Assembly (NCBI RefSeq): GCF_028583425.1
Contig: NC_072801.1
Span: 62,139,766 to 62,203,765, forward strand
DNA from: Eublepharis macularius
Lineage: Eukaryota > Chordata > Lepidosauria > Squamata > Eublepharidae
Direction: 5' to 3'
DNA length: 64,000 nt
Shown: positions 24,701 through 34,568 of the stretch, piece after piece
How positions within the stretch are numbered: position 1 is the stretch's first letter
How the letters are laid out: each line of letters starts with the position of its first letter
Position numbers and translations under genes: made by a program
The notes under the pieces: model-generated
Database searches by the model: none
The model's input: the letters and a program-made list of their open reading frames with translations, nothing else
Told to the model about the DNA's origin: nothing

Positions 24701-25876
24701 AGGGATGGAAGGACCTGGAAAATCATGCGGATGCAGCTGAGGTTATGTTCTATGTTTAATACTTATATTTAACATTATCGTATATGTATGTTTGGTGGGT
24801 AGCGTACTGGGCATAACGCCATGTACCTGTTTGGCTTTATGAAAATTATAAAGGTGGCTGTCCGAGAACCTCAGAGTGAGTACCACAGGTCTACCCTCTG
24901 ACCTTCAATTTGGCATCCATCGGAACTTGCCTACCCACTGATGGGTTTCCTGGCACCCACTTATTTTTCCAAAGCAACAGTCTGACTTTACCTCACTTGA
25001 GCAGGAATCTCTTCAGAAAGTTTCAGGAGGCATAACATTTTGTGCTGGCAAGTAGAACCCCTTTGAAAACGGTTATATCGTAGAAGGGTGCTAGAAAGGC
25101 CCCCACACTTCTTTCGTTTCACAAAATGTGCAAAACAGAATTGTTCGGGAGGACTTTCCTGTAGAAGGTGTAATGGTTTGGCTCGAGGTGACTTATTAGA
25201 GAGAAAAAATTTCCTACACAGATTGTTTTGTTGCCTTAAACAGATGTCTGCACGCGTTCAGGTTTTTCTTTAATTCTAGTGCAACCATAGGAGGTTTTTT
25301 TGTCTTACTAGGAATCTTTTCTGTTAGATATGAATATTACATCTTGTCATTCGCTGATTCACTGAGACGTTTTGTTAATCATACTCATAATCCACCTTAG
25401 GTTCCAGCGAGAAAGGCAGACTAAATGAAAATAATAAGAGGCTTGGAAACTCTCAGCATCAGCCCCGCCACTGTGGCAACCATTTTGTGATTGGTTTCTC
25501 CCTCTCCCACCCTGCCTATGCAGCTATTTCTTAAAATCCAAACATGCCCACTGGCTCAGCGAAGTTGGGAAACTTTGGTCTAGCCTTTCCAGGTTTTTTT
25601 TTAAGAATGGAAAAACCCTTTCAGCTCTTCCTTTCTATCAATCAATCTTTATTACGGTCATAGACCACACATTAATAATGTACAGCCTACAGTCAGGGTA
25701 AGTCTATCATGTCTCTTCTGTTTTGTTTTTTATAACTTCAGATAAAGACTGAAGAGGATTTTCACTGTGAGCAAGAGGATGTCCTAGCATCTACTTGGCA
25801 GCAGTCGAGTCCCCGGGACAAGTTACTCCATTATCCCAAGTTTTCTAGCGCTGGAGCCTGTTCAGACTTTGACTGA
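21796..25876 (+). CDS. TFPT: TFPT, TCF3 fusion partner (INO80 complex subunit F)
   Basis: TFPT is a subunit of the INO80 chromatin-remodelling complex. Five coding exons join in frame: 21796-22020, 23144-23214, 23318-23387, 23836-24072 and 25742-25876, giving 245 aa against about 253 in human. The N-terminus reads [20 protein letters not shown], followed by an acidic stretch (DEEEEEGV). A coiled-coil region follows across exons 1-3 ([31 protein letters not shown]), then [10 protein letters not shown] Pro/Glu-rich and basic region ([12 protein letters not shown]) comes next, and the C-terminal exon starts [13 protein letters not shown]. The start is the ATG just inside a good acceptor (CTTGCTCAG); an upstream in-frame ATG at 21,757 lies in the intron. 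A possible poly(A) signal, ATTAAA, lies near 26,115. Confidence 0.96.
22475..22704. mobile_element. Foldback MITE in TFPT intron
   Basis: Terminal inverted repeats TGAGGGCTAAGCTACAAGTG and CACTTGTAGTTTGGCCCTCA enclose a second inverted pair, 'CCCTCAAGTTTTGATGGGAA' against its complement. The element is about 230 bp and non-coding, and lies between TFPT coding exons 1 and 2. I could not identify a target duplication. Confidence 0.75.
24369..24579 (-). mobile_element. GTTGCC-family MITE, TFPT intron 4
   Basis: The copy begins GTTGCCAACTCTCATTTGAG and ends with 'CCAGATGTTGGTAACCCTG'. The internal blocks 'GAGATCAGCAGGGATGTGATG' (in reverse order) and 'TTTTCTCTAGGGG' match the family. A poly-C run interrupts it near 24,552. 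Confidence 0.7.
25635..25700 (-). repeat. LINE 3'-end fragment
   Basis: On the minus strand the segment ends in 'GTAATAAAGATTGATTGAT', a LINE-like tail with a short TGAT/GATT repeat. It lies just upstream of the last TFPT exon. The family cannot be fixed from so short a piece. Confidence 0.4.
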
Positions 25877-26147
25877 AGGTGGACTTCTGAAAGGCCACTT
25901 GTTGAAACCTCTAGAGGAGATTTTATATACCCGCGTATCAATTGCCTAAGAACAGACCCACTTTGCTGTCCAGTGAATATTGTCTGAGGGTGAACCCATT
26001 CTTTTTTAAGGAACATAAACAAATGGACCATGAAGCTTTAGTCTGGAAAAACAAAATGGAGTGCACAGCACTGTATTTTGTAAAATGTATGATAGAATTC
26101 TTCAAACCAGTATGTATTAAAATGTGAATGGATTCTGCTTCTGATTT

Positions 26148-26330
26148 TTATTTTTAGCCATCAAGTCACATTTGACTTATGGTAAGTCTGTGGGGTTTTC
26201 AAGGCAAGAGACGTTTAGAGGTGGCTTGCCATTGCCTGCCTTTCCATAGCAACCCTGGACTTCCTTAGTGGTCTCCTGTCCATGTACTAACCAGGGCTGA
26301 CCCTGCTTAGCTTCTGAGATCAGGCTAGCC
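26148..26330 (-). repeat. 5S rRNA-derived SINE, minus strand
   Basis: The complement reads 'GATCTCAGAAGCTAAGCAGG', then 'GGTTAGTACATGGACAGGAG' and 'ACCACTAAGGAAGTCCAGGG'. These follow the 5S rRNA internal promoter region and the SINE body. It lies about 270 bases past the TFPT stop. Confidence 0.8.
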
Positions 26331-27337
26331 TGATCTAGCCAGACCAGGGGGCTTCTGATGTACGACAACTTCATATTGGGTATGAGGAGGGAATGGGTAT
26401 TTAGGGCATTTCTAAGTCCTTTAATTGTTGGCGGGGAGGGGAGGTAACTGAGCCTCCCACGGGAAGAGCTTAGCCACACACTACTAGTATTCTGGGGGAG
26501 GCAACTGAGGACTAATATTTGAGGCAACAACTAACCCCCTCATGGTTTCCACACATTGTTCTAAAAGTGACTGGAATCAGAAGTACATACTGTTTGAGGT
26601 GGAGAGATTCTCAGTGAGCAAAGGATGTTTCTGTGCAGCTAAGAAGAGAAACAACCTCTGCACCATGGTGCCAAGGCTGTGTGAGTAGTTTGACACAATG
26701 AGATGCGGCACGACAGGCTGGCGGTTCCTATTCTAGCCTTTCAAATTTCCTTGCTGTGCCAACAACTGAATCCTGCAATTGTAATAAATTATACAAATTA
26801 ACTATTTGCTTGTACTGATAGTTAATTGAAGCGCTGCAAAGCCCTACCCCCCAGCAGTGCTTATACATTTTCCAGCTTACTGTTGTAACCCTAAGGAATA
26901 GAAACTTGCTTTTTAAATTTAATTTTTTAAAAAGACAGCATTTAAAAAATGCAACTCTGAATGAGGGATGCTGTGACTATGAGGCATCCAAAGAACATCT
27001 CTCTCATTCTTGAAGACCACAAGCTTACAGCATACCCTTCTCTCCCCCCGCCCAACTCCACCTCACAAGCTACCTTGAAGCATGCTGCTACTTATCTACC
27101 GAAAGAAATCTAACTAGTGCAGTTGTGTGAGAATGCTAGGTATTAAAGGAGATTTCTTAATTCCTTTTCAGCAAAATTGTAATTTTAAAGCATCCCATGA
27201 TGAGAAAGCTGCAGAACCTGAACCATGCTGACAATTTCAGTCGTGCTTTGGAGAATTCAAAAACAGTCTGTTTTGCCCATCCTGGAGAAGCTTCCCATAA
27301 CAAAACCCCATGAAATCAGTCTTTAATTCACAGCAGT

Positions 27338-27343
27338 TTTATT
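27338..27343 (-). terminator. NDUFA3: NDUFA3 poly(A) signal AATAAA
   Basis: TTTATT on the plus strand is AATAAA on the minus strand, about 107 bases beyond the NDUFA3 stop codon. Confidence 0.65.
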
Positions 27344-27449
27344 ACACTCTGGGTATGTTACACATCTACAAGAAAACAACAGGTAGTGGTGTGGTGCCAG
27401 TGGGTTGGTGGACCCTTTAGTTGTAGCTCAGTATGCCTTTTGCAAGGTC

Positions 27450-30388
27450 TCAGAAGTTCTTCAGCCACTCAAGGCTTGGGCCTTCCTTGTCACATGGGTG
27501 GGAGGGAATATCGGGCATGTTGCCATCATCCCGAACTGGTACTGTGGAAAAAGGGGAAATGTGGGAATCAAGCAGATTTGTACTGGTGGACTTCCAAGCT
27601 TCAGCTTTGATGAGGCTAAATACTTTCAGGAAGGAAGGAAGTACAAGCCCAGGGCGCCATCTGAGCAGCTTCCTACAGTATGCTTCCCAGCCTATGCGCT
27701 CAATGCATGTAGCTGTTACAGCTAGCCTCTCTTTCACAAATTAGGACCTAGTATGCGGGTGAAATTGGCTACTACTCAGGCACTGGCTTTCATAGTGGTG
27801 GTTCCCACACTATTGATTGGCTTTTCAGAAATCCTCAGGAAAGCCCTGCTATGGAAGTTTTCAAGGAAGTCTGTAAGGTGGAATAATTCTAAGGGGTATT
27901 TCAACAGGTAGAATGATAACATTTTGGTTTTGTTTCACTCTTCATCTGGTTTCATCTTTCTTCAAGGTTTTCTGAAACCAGTTTTAATAAGACATTGTGC
28001 AGCTTTGAATTCTTTGGCGGTAACAGATTTGAACTGGAAACTTTTTACATAAAACAGCCACAGGGTGTATTTTTGTGGCATACTCAACAGGTTTGCCATT
28101 CATGTGTTCCCCTCCCTCCAACCATTCACAGAATCTGAAGATGTGAGCGCACTCATTTTCAGGCAACTGTTTTCAGAGCTTTTTGCCTTATTGATGGAAA
28201 AGACGTAAACTGCTTAAAATATTTATATTCCACCTACAAAATGTGTAGGGATTTTTAAGACAGCTATGTATTTTTTTTAAAAAAAACTTAGCAAAAGAAT
28301 AAACCTGGCCTGGGCATCTGATCCACTAATCTCACAGTATTGTGGAAGATTCTTATCCTTGAACCATCTGTGTGATGTAATGTAAAATGAGCCCCTGCTT
28401 GGATCAGACCAAGAGTCCACCTAGTTCTGCATCTTATTTCCTAGGCTGGCCAGCCAGAGGCTTCCTGGAAGCTCACAAGGAGTACAAAGCCAAAAGTCCT
28501 GCCCTTTGATTGTCTCAAGTTGTTATCTCTGTTGGATGACTTGTTAACTTCTAATCACTTAAATTAGCCCTAAACCTATGCATCTTGCATAGGCATTCTA
28601 TTTGCCTTCATTCTTCAGATGCCCTCCTGCCCCCAAAACTGGTTTTGGCATGGGTATCATGCCAAAGACCAACATAAAGAACTCACACAGCTTCTCCCCC
28701 ACCCCCCGCCCCATCAGATCAGCAACTGCCCCAGAGAAGAGTGAGCATTATAGATCGGTGGTTGTACCTGGATATGTGTATGGTGTAGCTTGGTTGATCA
28801 TGGTGGTATATTTAGTCAGCGGGCTGACCCAGGGTACTGTCACAGCTAAAATGGAGAAAGGGAAAATAAGGATGTAGGTCAAAAAGGCACGCTAAGCAGA
28901 ACATAAGAGTAGCTCTGGTGGATTAGATCAAAGATCCATTTGCGCCAGCTTCCTATGGCCAATCAGATGCCTCCCATCACGAAGCCCGTGAACAGGGCAA
29001 CAGCCCTTCTCCACTGCTGGAACTCCACTGCCTCTGCAACTGGAAGTTTTATTCAGCAGTCTATGATAATGATGTCCTGTAAAGGAGGGGGTGTTCTGTA
29101 AGGATTCCTGAGATGAACAGAAAAGCCACACGTACTCACCTAGGATGGCAATGGCAAAAGAGGCCACAATAACAGGTTCCTTGGCCCAGGCATTTTTCAG
29201 ATACGCACCAATTTCTGCAGAAGCAACCAGAAACATGCATACTTAACAGAATTATTTTAATAGTTGGTTCTGTTTAAAGTGACTAGTCTAATAAATTAGA
29301 AGAGCGGCCGGGGGAGGGGGGGGAGAGCTGCACCTCAGTTTCAGAGGCCACAGCTGGGTGAGTTTTACTTTGATCTTCCACTGTAGAAAATGACACAGGT
29401 CACCTGCATAGAATCACCTAGAGCAACCTACTCTGAAAGCACCCTTGCTCTGCCAGTGCTTGCATTGCTTTATGTAAGATAAACGGTAGAGGCTCAATTA
29501 GATAGCCATGGGGTGGGGGTGGGGATCCCATTTTATGGTTCATGTGCTTAGAGTTCTGGGAACCCGGGTCCCTAGGTCCTCAAGACACACTAACTCACTG
29601 GACTGCCTTAATCAAATCAGTGTTTGCCCACACATCCACTTTTCATGCCTGTAAAACCAGAATCATAGTATCAGATAGAAAGCTCACTGAGAACTGATGG
29701 ATGAACAAAAAAAAGGGGGGGTGAGGAGTCGCCCATCCACACCTTAGAAAATTTTTTAAACAACAAAAGAGTAAAAAAATCACGTAGTATGTAGGGTTGC
29801 CACCCTTTAGGTGGTGACTGGAGATCTCCCCGAATTACAACTGTTCTCTAGGCTACAAAGTTCGGCTCCTCTGGAGAAAACGGCTGCTTTGGAGGAAAGA
29901 CTCTGTCGCGTTATTTCCCGCTGAGGTCCCTCTCCTCCCCAAACCCTGTCCTTCCAAGGTTCCATCACCAAATCTCCCGGGATTTCCCAAGGGGGAGTTG
30001 AAAACTCAACATAGCACAGAATCTAGTGGAAACAAAACTGACATTCCTGGAGAAAAGAGAGGGACTCTACAAGTCTGGATGATCGGGACTGGAAACTCAC
30101 CGAATGTAAAAACCCCAAATCGTACATGTTGTCCCCTCTCATACAGTTACATTCCAACATCCTTTCTCCACTGACCAAAGGTCATCCTCTGATGTTTTTA
30201 ACGTCCTTGGATTTCTTCCCACCCCTTTAGAAACAAGTGATCATTACACCCCTAATCATAGTCCTTGATGCCTTTTGCAAAGGGGGGTATAAATCCACTG
30301 CTTGCCCTACCCCAAGCAAAAACTGATTCCCCTCTTTCCAAGCAAACCCACACAAACTAATACTGCACTTACTGCTAAAAGCGGCCAT
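27450..30388 (-). CDS. NDUFA3: NDUFA3, NADH:ubiquinone oxidoreductase subunit A3
   Basis: NDUFA3 is a small accessory subunit of mitochondrial complex I in the inner membrane. Four coding exons join in frame: 30388-30373 (only 16 bases, MAAFS plus one base), 29214-29140, 28836-28768 and 27541-27450, giving 83 aa against 84 in human. The protein reads [19 protein letters not shown], then a hydrophobic membrane segment ([12 protein letters not shown]), then [20 protein letters not shown], and ends [20 protein letters not shown]. The phases of all three introns agree. The [13 protein letters not shown] motif spans the last junction and is diagnostic. The first exon sits in a short CpG-poor promoter, with the start codon inside CAAGATGGCCGC. 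Confidence 0.96.
28370..28500 (+). repeat. 'GGATCAGACCAAGAGTCCAC' interspersed repeat, NDUFA3 intron 3
   Basis: The sequence 'TTGGATCAGACCAAGAGTCC' followed by 'GGCCAGCCAGAGGCTTCCTG' and 'GCTCACAAGGAGTACAAAG' belongs to a squamate retroposon also present at 28,895-29,065 and 63,905-63,975. The family may be CR1-derived, but I cannot confirm that. Confidence 0.55.
28895..29065 (+). repeat. Second copy of the 'GGATTAGATCAAAGATCCAT' retroposon, NDUFA3 intron 2
   Basis: 'AACATAAGAGTAGCTCTGG' and 'GGCCAATCAGATGCCTCCC' are followed by 'GGGCAACAGCCCTTCTCCAC', the same order of blocks as the family copy at 28,370-28,500 but extending further 3'. Confidence 0.6.
29792..30006 (+). mobile_element. GTTGCC-family MITE, NDUFA3 intron 1
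   Basis: The copy starts TAGGGTTGCCACCCTTTAGG and has the family blocks 'CTGGAGATCTCCCCGAATTA', 'CTCTGGAGAAAACGGCTGC' and 'CTGAGGTCCCTCTCCTCCCC'. The right end is diverged. Confidence 0.75.
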
Positions 30389-30589
30389 CTTGCAATGGAG
30401 CAGGAAATGCACAAAGCATTCTGGGAACGGTAGTTTTATAGGCGCTCTGATTCACGAACGCTCATGCTGGAATAAACGTTAAATCTGCGAGATACTAAGT
30501 AGGTTCCTATTTCCCTTCCTCTCTGCAGTGCCTCTTTAAATATTTCCAAGCTGAAATTATTTCCTTTGCTCTTCAGATGACAGAGATTC

Positions 30590-30735
30590 GTTCCTCTGGA
30601 AAACTGAGGGTGGACTCTATGGCATTATAACTTCCTGAGCTCTCCTCTCTCCCAATTGTCCCTAAATTCCGCCCTCCCCAGGCTCCACCTCCCAAGTCTC
30701 CAGGAATTTCTCAACCTGGGGTTGACAACCCTCAG
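30590..30735 (+). mobile_element. GTTGCC-family MITE, 5'-truncated
   Basis: Only the second half of the family is present: 'GGTGGACTCTATGGCATTAT', 'CCAGGCTCCACCTCCCAAGT' and 'CAGGAATTTCTCAACCTGG'. It lies upstream of the NDUFA3 promoter. Confidence 0.65.
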
Positions 30736-30810
30736 CTGATGCATTTTCTCCAAAGGAGAAAAGGACTTCTTCTCATATAGCTGCAGTATACCAGGTACCA
30801 GTCCTTTCTC

Positions 30811-31033
30811 TAGCGTTGCCAGCCTCCAGGTAGTGGCTGGAGATCTCCTGGAACTGGTCTCCAGGCCACAGAGATCAGTTCACCTGGAGAAAATGGCTAC
30901 TTTGGGGGGTGGACTTTATGGAATTATGCCATGCCAAGGTCCTTTCCCTCCCCAAACCCCACTTTCTCCAGGTTTCTCTAGATTTCATCGCCCAGATCTC
31001 CAGGAATTTCCCAACTTGGAGCTGGCAACCCTA
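30811..31033 (+). mobile_element. GTTGCC-family hAT-type MITE with near-perfect 8-bp target duplication
   Basis: The copy is complete, from TAGCGTTGCCAGCCTCCAGG to AGCTGGCAACCCTA. The flanks are CCTTTCTC (30803-30810) and CCTTTATC (31034-31041), matching at 7 of 8 bases. Complementary ends and an 8-base duplication place the family in or near the hAT superfamily. Confidence 0.8.
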
Positions 31034-31189
31034 CCTTTATCGTCTGTGATACCAAAACAAAACTGGCCCCTGCTAGAAATAATGGGTGTTTGAGTGAAAT
31101 AAATGAAAAATGGGGAAAAGTAACCTCCAGAGCATGCCCATACTGCATTTTTCTCCCCACTTAATAATCCCTTACTTTGTTTCATTTAT

Positions 31190-31345
31190 AACCCAACTTT
31201 CTTCTGAATGGGGACCCAAAAGAGGCTTACATCCTTCTCTTCTGCATTTTAGTCTCTCAACAACCCTGTGAGGCAGATTAGGCTGAGAGTATAGAAAATG
31301 GCAGCACGGAGATTTGAACATGGACCTCTCAGATCCTAGTCTGAA
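31190..31345 (-). repeat. tRNA-derived SINE fragment, minus strand
   Basis: The plus strand reads 'AATGGGGACCCAAAAGAGGC', 'AACAACCCTGTGAGGCAGAT' and 'CCTCTCAGATCCTAGTCTG'. These are reversed blocks of the SINE seen whole at 54,455-54,655. Confidence 0.6.
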
Positions 31346-31876
31346 ACATTTCTCATTTCTGGGGGGATCAGAAAGCAGGGCTCTTGTATGTTTTTAGGCA
31401 GGGCTTTTTTTATATCCCACTTTTAGGAATTAATTTCTGAGGTCCTCTGCCAGTAACCCCTAGGATCCATTGTCTTTCCAAAGAACCATGTTGCTGTCTC
31501 CCCCACCCAAACCCAAAGGGAGCTCAGTCATCCCTTCTCTTTGCACATATACAGACATACACACACACGGTCTAGCAGCTGCTTCCTTTGAGTCATTCGG
31601 GACTTTTTGGCTGTAAGGGAAGGAAGCTCATTCTGTTGTCCAGCCTTGACATAAAGAGGACATATCATGTTCAGTTCCCCTTCAAAACAGCCAGACTGCA
31701 GGATAAAAATACTCTGTTCTTTTTGGCTCAGGAATATCCCTGTAGAATGAAACTCGGAATTACGCAGGATCTGGACACTGTTAATTTCTAATGCTCAAGT
31801 ACAAGCCTGCTCAGGAATCCCGTCACTGTTGCCAGGCATATAAAGGAGGGCTCAGGTTACCCTGACGCCCCCTACC

Positions 31877-32211
31877 TAGGGTTGCCAACTTCCAAGTGAG
31901 ACCTGGAGATCTTCCAGAATTATAAATGATCTCCAGATGACAGATCATTTCCTGTGAAGAAAATGGCTGCCTTGGAGAATGGACTCTATGGCATTAGACC
32001 CTGCTGAGCTCCTTTCCCTCCCCAAAACCCAGCATCCCCAGCATCCACCCTCAAATCTCCAAGAATTTGGGGAGGGAAATCACCTCTGCAGGGAATAATG
32101 CCATACAGTCCACCTTCCAAAACAGCGAATTTCTACAGGGGAACTGATCTCGGTGACCTGGAGACCAGTTGTGTGGGAGATCTCCAGCCACCACCTGGAG
32201 TTGGCAACCCT
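31877..32211. mobile_element. Two GTTGCC-family MITEs in opposite orientation
   Basis: A forward copy from GGGTTGCCAACTTCCAAGTG runs to about 32,068. It is fused directly to a reverse copy ('AATAATGCCATACAGTCCAC' ... 'CCACCTGGAGTTGGCAACCC') ending at about 32,211. Together they could fold into a long hairpin. Confidence 0.7.
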
Positions 32212-32444
32212 TGATTATTATATCCAGGTTGACCCTAACATTCAAAGCAATAATAATATGATTTCGCATGCATACAAACATTTTCAGTGGCTTCATGCAG
32301 ATGATCACAGAACTCTCACCATAGCCATCCAAAAAGAGCTCCAATGTTGTTGTTTTCCTCATATTGTGGATTTGAATGTTGAAGCTGACAGGAGGCAGCT
32401 TCTTTAAGGCCACTCCATTGAGTTCACAGTCCTGATCTGGATGA

Positions 32445-32620
32445 CTCAGGCTAGCCCAGTCTTGTCAGATCTCAGAAGCTAAACAGTGTTGGCCCTGATT
32501 AGCACTTGGATGGGAGACCACTAAGGAAGTCCAGGGTTGCTACGGAGAGGCAGGCAATGGCAAACCACCTCTGAATGTCTCTTGTCTTGAAAATCCCATA
32601 AGGCCAAAAAGAGTGAGTTC
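32445..32620 (+). repeat. 5S rRNA-derived SINE
   Basis: 'CAGATCTCAGAAGCTAAACA' and 'AGCACTTGGATGGGAGACCA' are 5S rRNA-like. They are followed by the SINE body blocks 'CTAAGGAAGTCCAGGGTTGC' and 'GGCAATGGCAAACCACCTCT'. Confidence 0.8.
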
Positions 32621-32829
32621 AGAACAAGGCTAAGATATAAACCAGGGTTTTGATTCTAAACTCTGGAAAAAACTCCCAGCTTCATGCAACCTTGGGAAAT
32701 CACTTTTATACCCACCCACACCTCAGCTGCCATGCTTTTGACTGACTGATTGATGTCATTTATAGTCTGTCTCACTGAAATTCAAGGCAGATTACATAGT
32801 GTGCAATTAGTACAATCAATATCAAGGAC

Positions 32830-33088
32830 CAGTCCTTTTTTTCTGGGAAAAGAGGTGGTGGAACTCAGTGGGTTGCCCTCGGAGAAAATGGTCACATGGC
32901 CGGTGGCCCTGCCCCCTGATCTCCAGACAGAGGGGAGTTTAGATTGCCCTCCGCACTGCCAAGCGGCGCAGAGGGCAATCTAAACTCCCCTCTGTCTGGA
33001 GATCAGGGGTGGGGCCACCGGCCATGTGACCATTTTCAAGAGGTTCCAGAACTCCATTCCACTGCGTTCCAGCTGAAAAAAAACCCTG
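32830..33088. mobile_element. hAT-type foldback element with perfect 8-bp target duplication
   Basis: The ends CAGTCCTTTTTTTC and GAAAAAAAACCCTG are flanked by TCAAGGAC at 32822-32829 and 33089-33096. The interior is a near-perfect hairpin: an arm of about 66 bases (32885-32951) pairs with 32971-33037 around a 19-base loop. It is non-coding. Confidence 0.85.
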
Positions 33089-33251
33089 TCAAGGACAGGG
33101 TTTACAAAGTTTACAAGTTTACAAAGACAGCATTAGCAAGACTCCAATACAGAGTTGAAGAAATGCTGAAACAGAGCATAAGCAATTCTAGGACTGACAC
33201 TAGACAACAAATAACTACCCAGCAGGATCTTAATTGAAGCACAGGTAGCAC

Positions 33252-33464
33252 TTTGCTAGCCTCCAGGTAGTGGCTGGAGATCTCCCGGAATTACAACTGG
33301 TCTCCAGGCCACAGAGATCAATTCACCTGGAGAAAATGGCTACTTTGGGGAGTGGACAATGGAATTATGCCATGCCAAGGTCTTTTCCCTTCCCAAACCC
33401 CACTTTCTCCAGGTTTCACTTCCCAGATCTCCAGGAATTTCCCAACTTGGAGCTGGCAACCTTA
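33252..33464 (+). mobile_element. GTTGCC-family hAT-type MITE with perfect 8-bp target duplication
   Basis: The copy runs from TTTGCTAGCCTCCAGGTAGT to GAGCTGGCAACCTTA. It is flanked on both sides by GGTAGCAC (33244-33251 and 33465-33472). This is the best evidence that the family moves like hAT elements. Confidence 0.85.
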
Positions 33465-33514
33465 GGTAGCACATAGGAGCATATACTTAAAGCAACAGAT
33501 AGTATGTAAGGCAA

Positions 33515-33731
33515 CACAGCTACCTCCAGGTGGTAGCAGGAGATCTCCCAGAATTATAACTGATCTCCAGGCCTTAGAGCTTAGTTGCCCTGGAGAAAAT
33601 GGCCGCTGTGGAGGGTGGGCTTTATGGCATTATACCCTGCTGAGGTCCCTTGCCTCCCCATTCCCTACCTTCTCCAGGCTCCACTCCCAAAATCTCCAGG
33701 AATTTCACAACCTGGAGCTGGCAATCCTAGG
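33515..33731 (+). mobile_element. GTTGCC-family MITE
   Basis: Family blocks include 'CTACCTCCAGGTGGTAGCAG', 'CCTGGAGAAAATGGCCGCTG' and 'CACAACCTGGAGCTGGCAAT'. It lies 50 bases after the preceding copy, in the same orientation. Confidence 0.75.
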
Positions 33732-33783
33732 AAGTTTGTGGTCCCTAACTCATTAGTGAAGCATCTGAGACCCCCTCCCTACA

Positions 33784-34230
33784 CTACAGCCTTCCTATCT
33801 GAGTAACAAGCCTTTTTGAATCATTCAGTTTTGCATTGTTTGCAGAAAGCCAGGAGTGTGGGGGCTCTCCTGACTTCCTCAGGCAGCCGTTCCATAGGGT
33901 CGGGGCCACCACAGAGAATGCACGTGGAGCGGCAGCTGCTGATTTTGCCCATGTGCAGGGCAGCACCTGCAGGAGACCCTGTTCAGATGAGCAAAGTTAT
34001 CATGGAGGAACATGGGGGAGAGGGAGTCCCATAGATATGCTGGACCAAGGCCGTAAAGAGCTTTGTATGGGATAACCAATACCTTGAACTGAGCATGCTC
34101 TTGTCTTCCCCAGCCCCCCACCCCAGCTTCTATGCAGAGACGTACTGCCTCTGGACATGGAAGATCCAAAAGAAGCTTTTCCTGAGCATCAATAAAATTT
34201 GGCAAACCGATCTGTGCTGTGGCCACCCAT
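33784..34230 (-). mobile_element. L2-type LINE 3' fragment, minus strand
   Basis: On the minus strand a frame reads FKVLVIPYKALYGLGPAYLW, the conserved C-terminal end of L2-type reverse transcriptase ORF2. A matching segment occurs in the plus-strand LINE at 50,720-51,390. The copy is old, 5'-truncated and non-functional. Confidence 0.7.
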
Positions 34231-34568
34231 AAAAGGCCAATGGGGGTAGGGGGTTGACTTCCTAGTTTCCAAAATCACCTTACAGACATAAAAATTGACT
34301 GTGGAATGGTATGCCCTCCATCATTTTTTTCTTGTCGAGTTTCAAAACCTGGGCTGAGGATCTTTGCTTCCAAAGTTATATAGGGGGAAAAAAATCTTGT
34401 GTATGCATTCATTTATACCTGCCTTTGTCAAAAAGAGAAGTACTATTTTTCTTTCCTTTTTTCTTTTTTCCATTGTGGTTGATGATGGATCATTTCCTGA
34501 AAGGCATTATGTGCTGAGAGTTCCAGAGGCTTCAGTTCTCGTTTGAAGACTCCTTGTATGTTCTGAGG

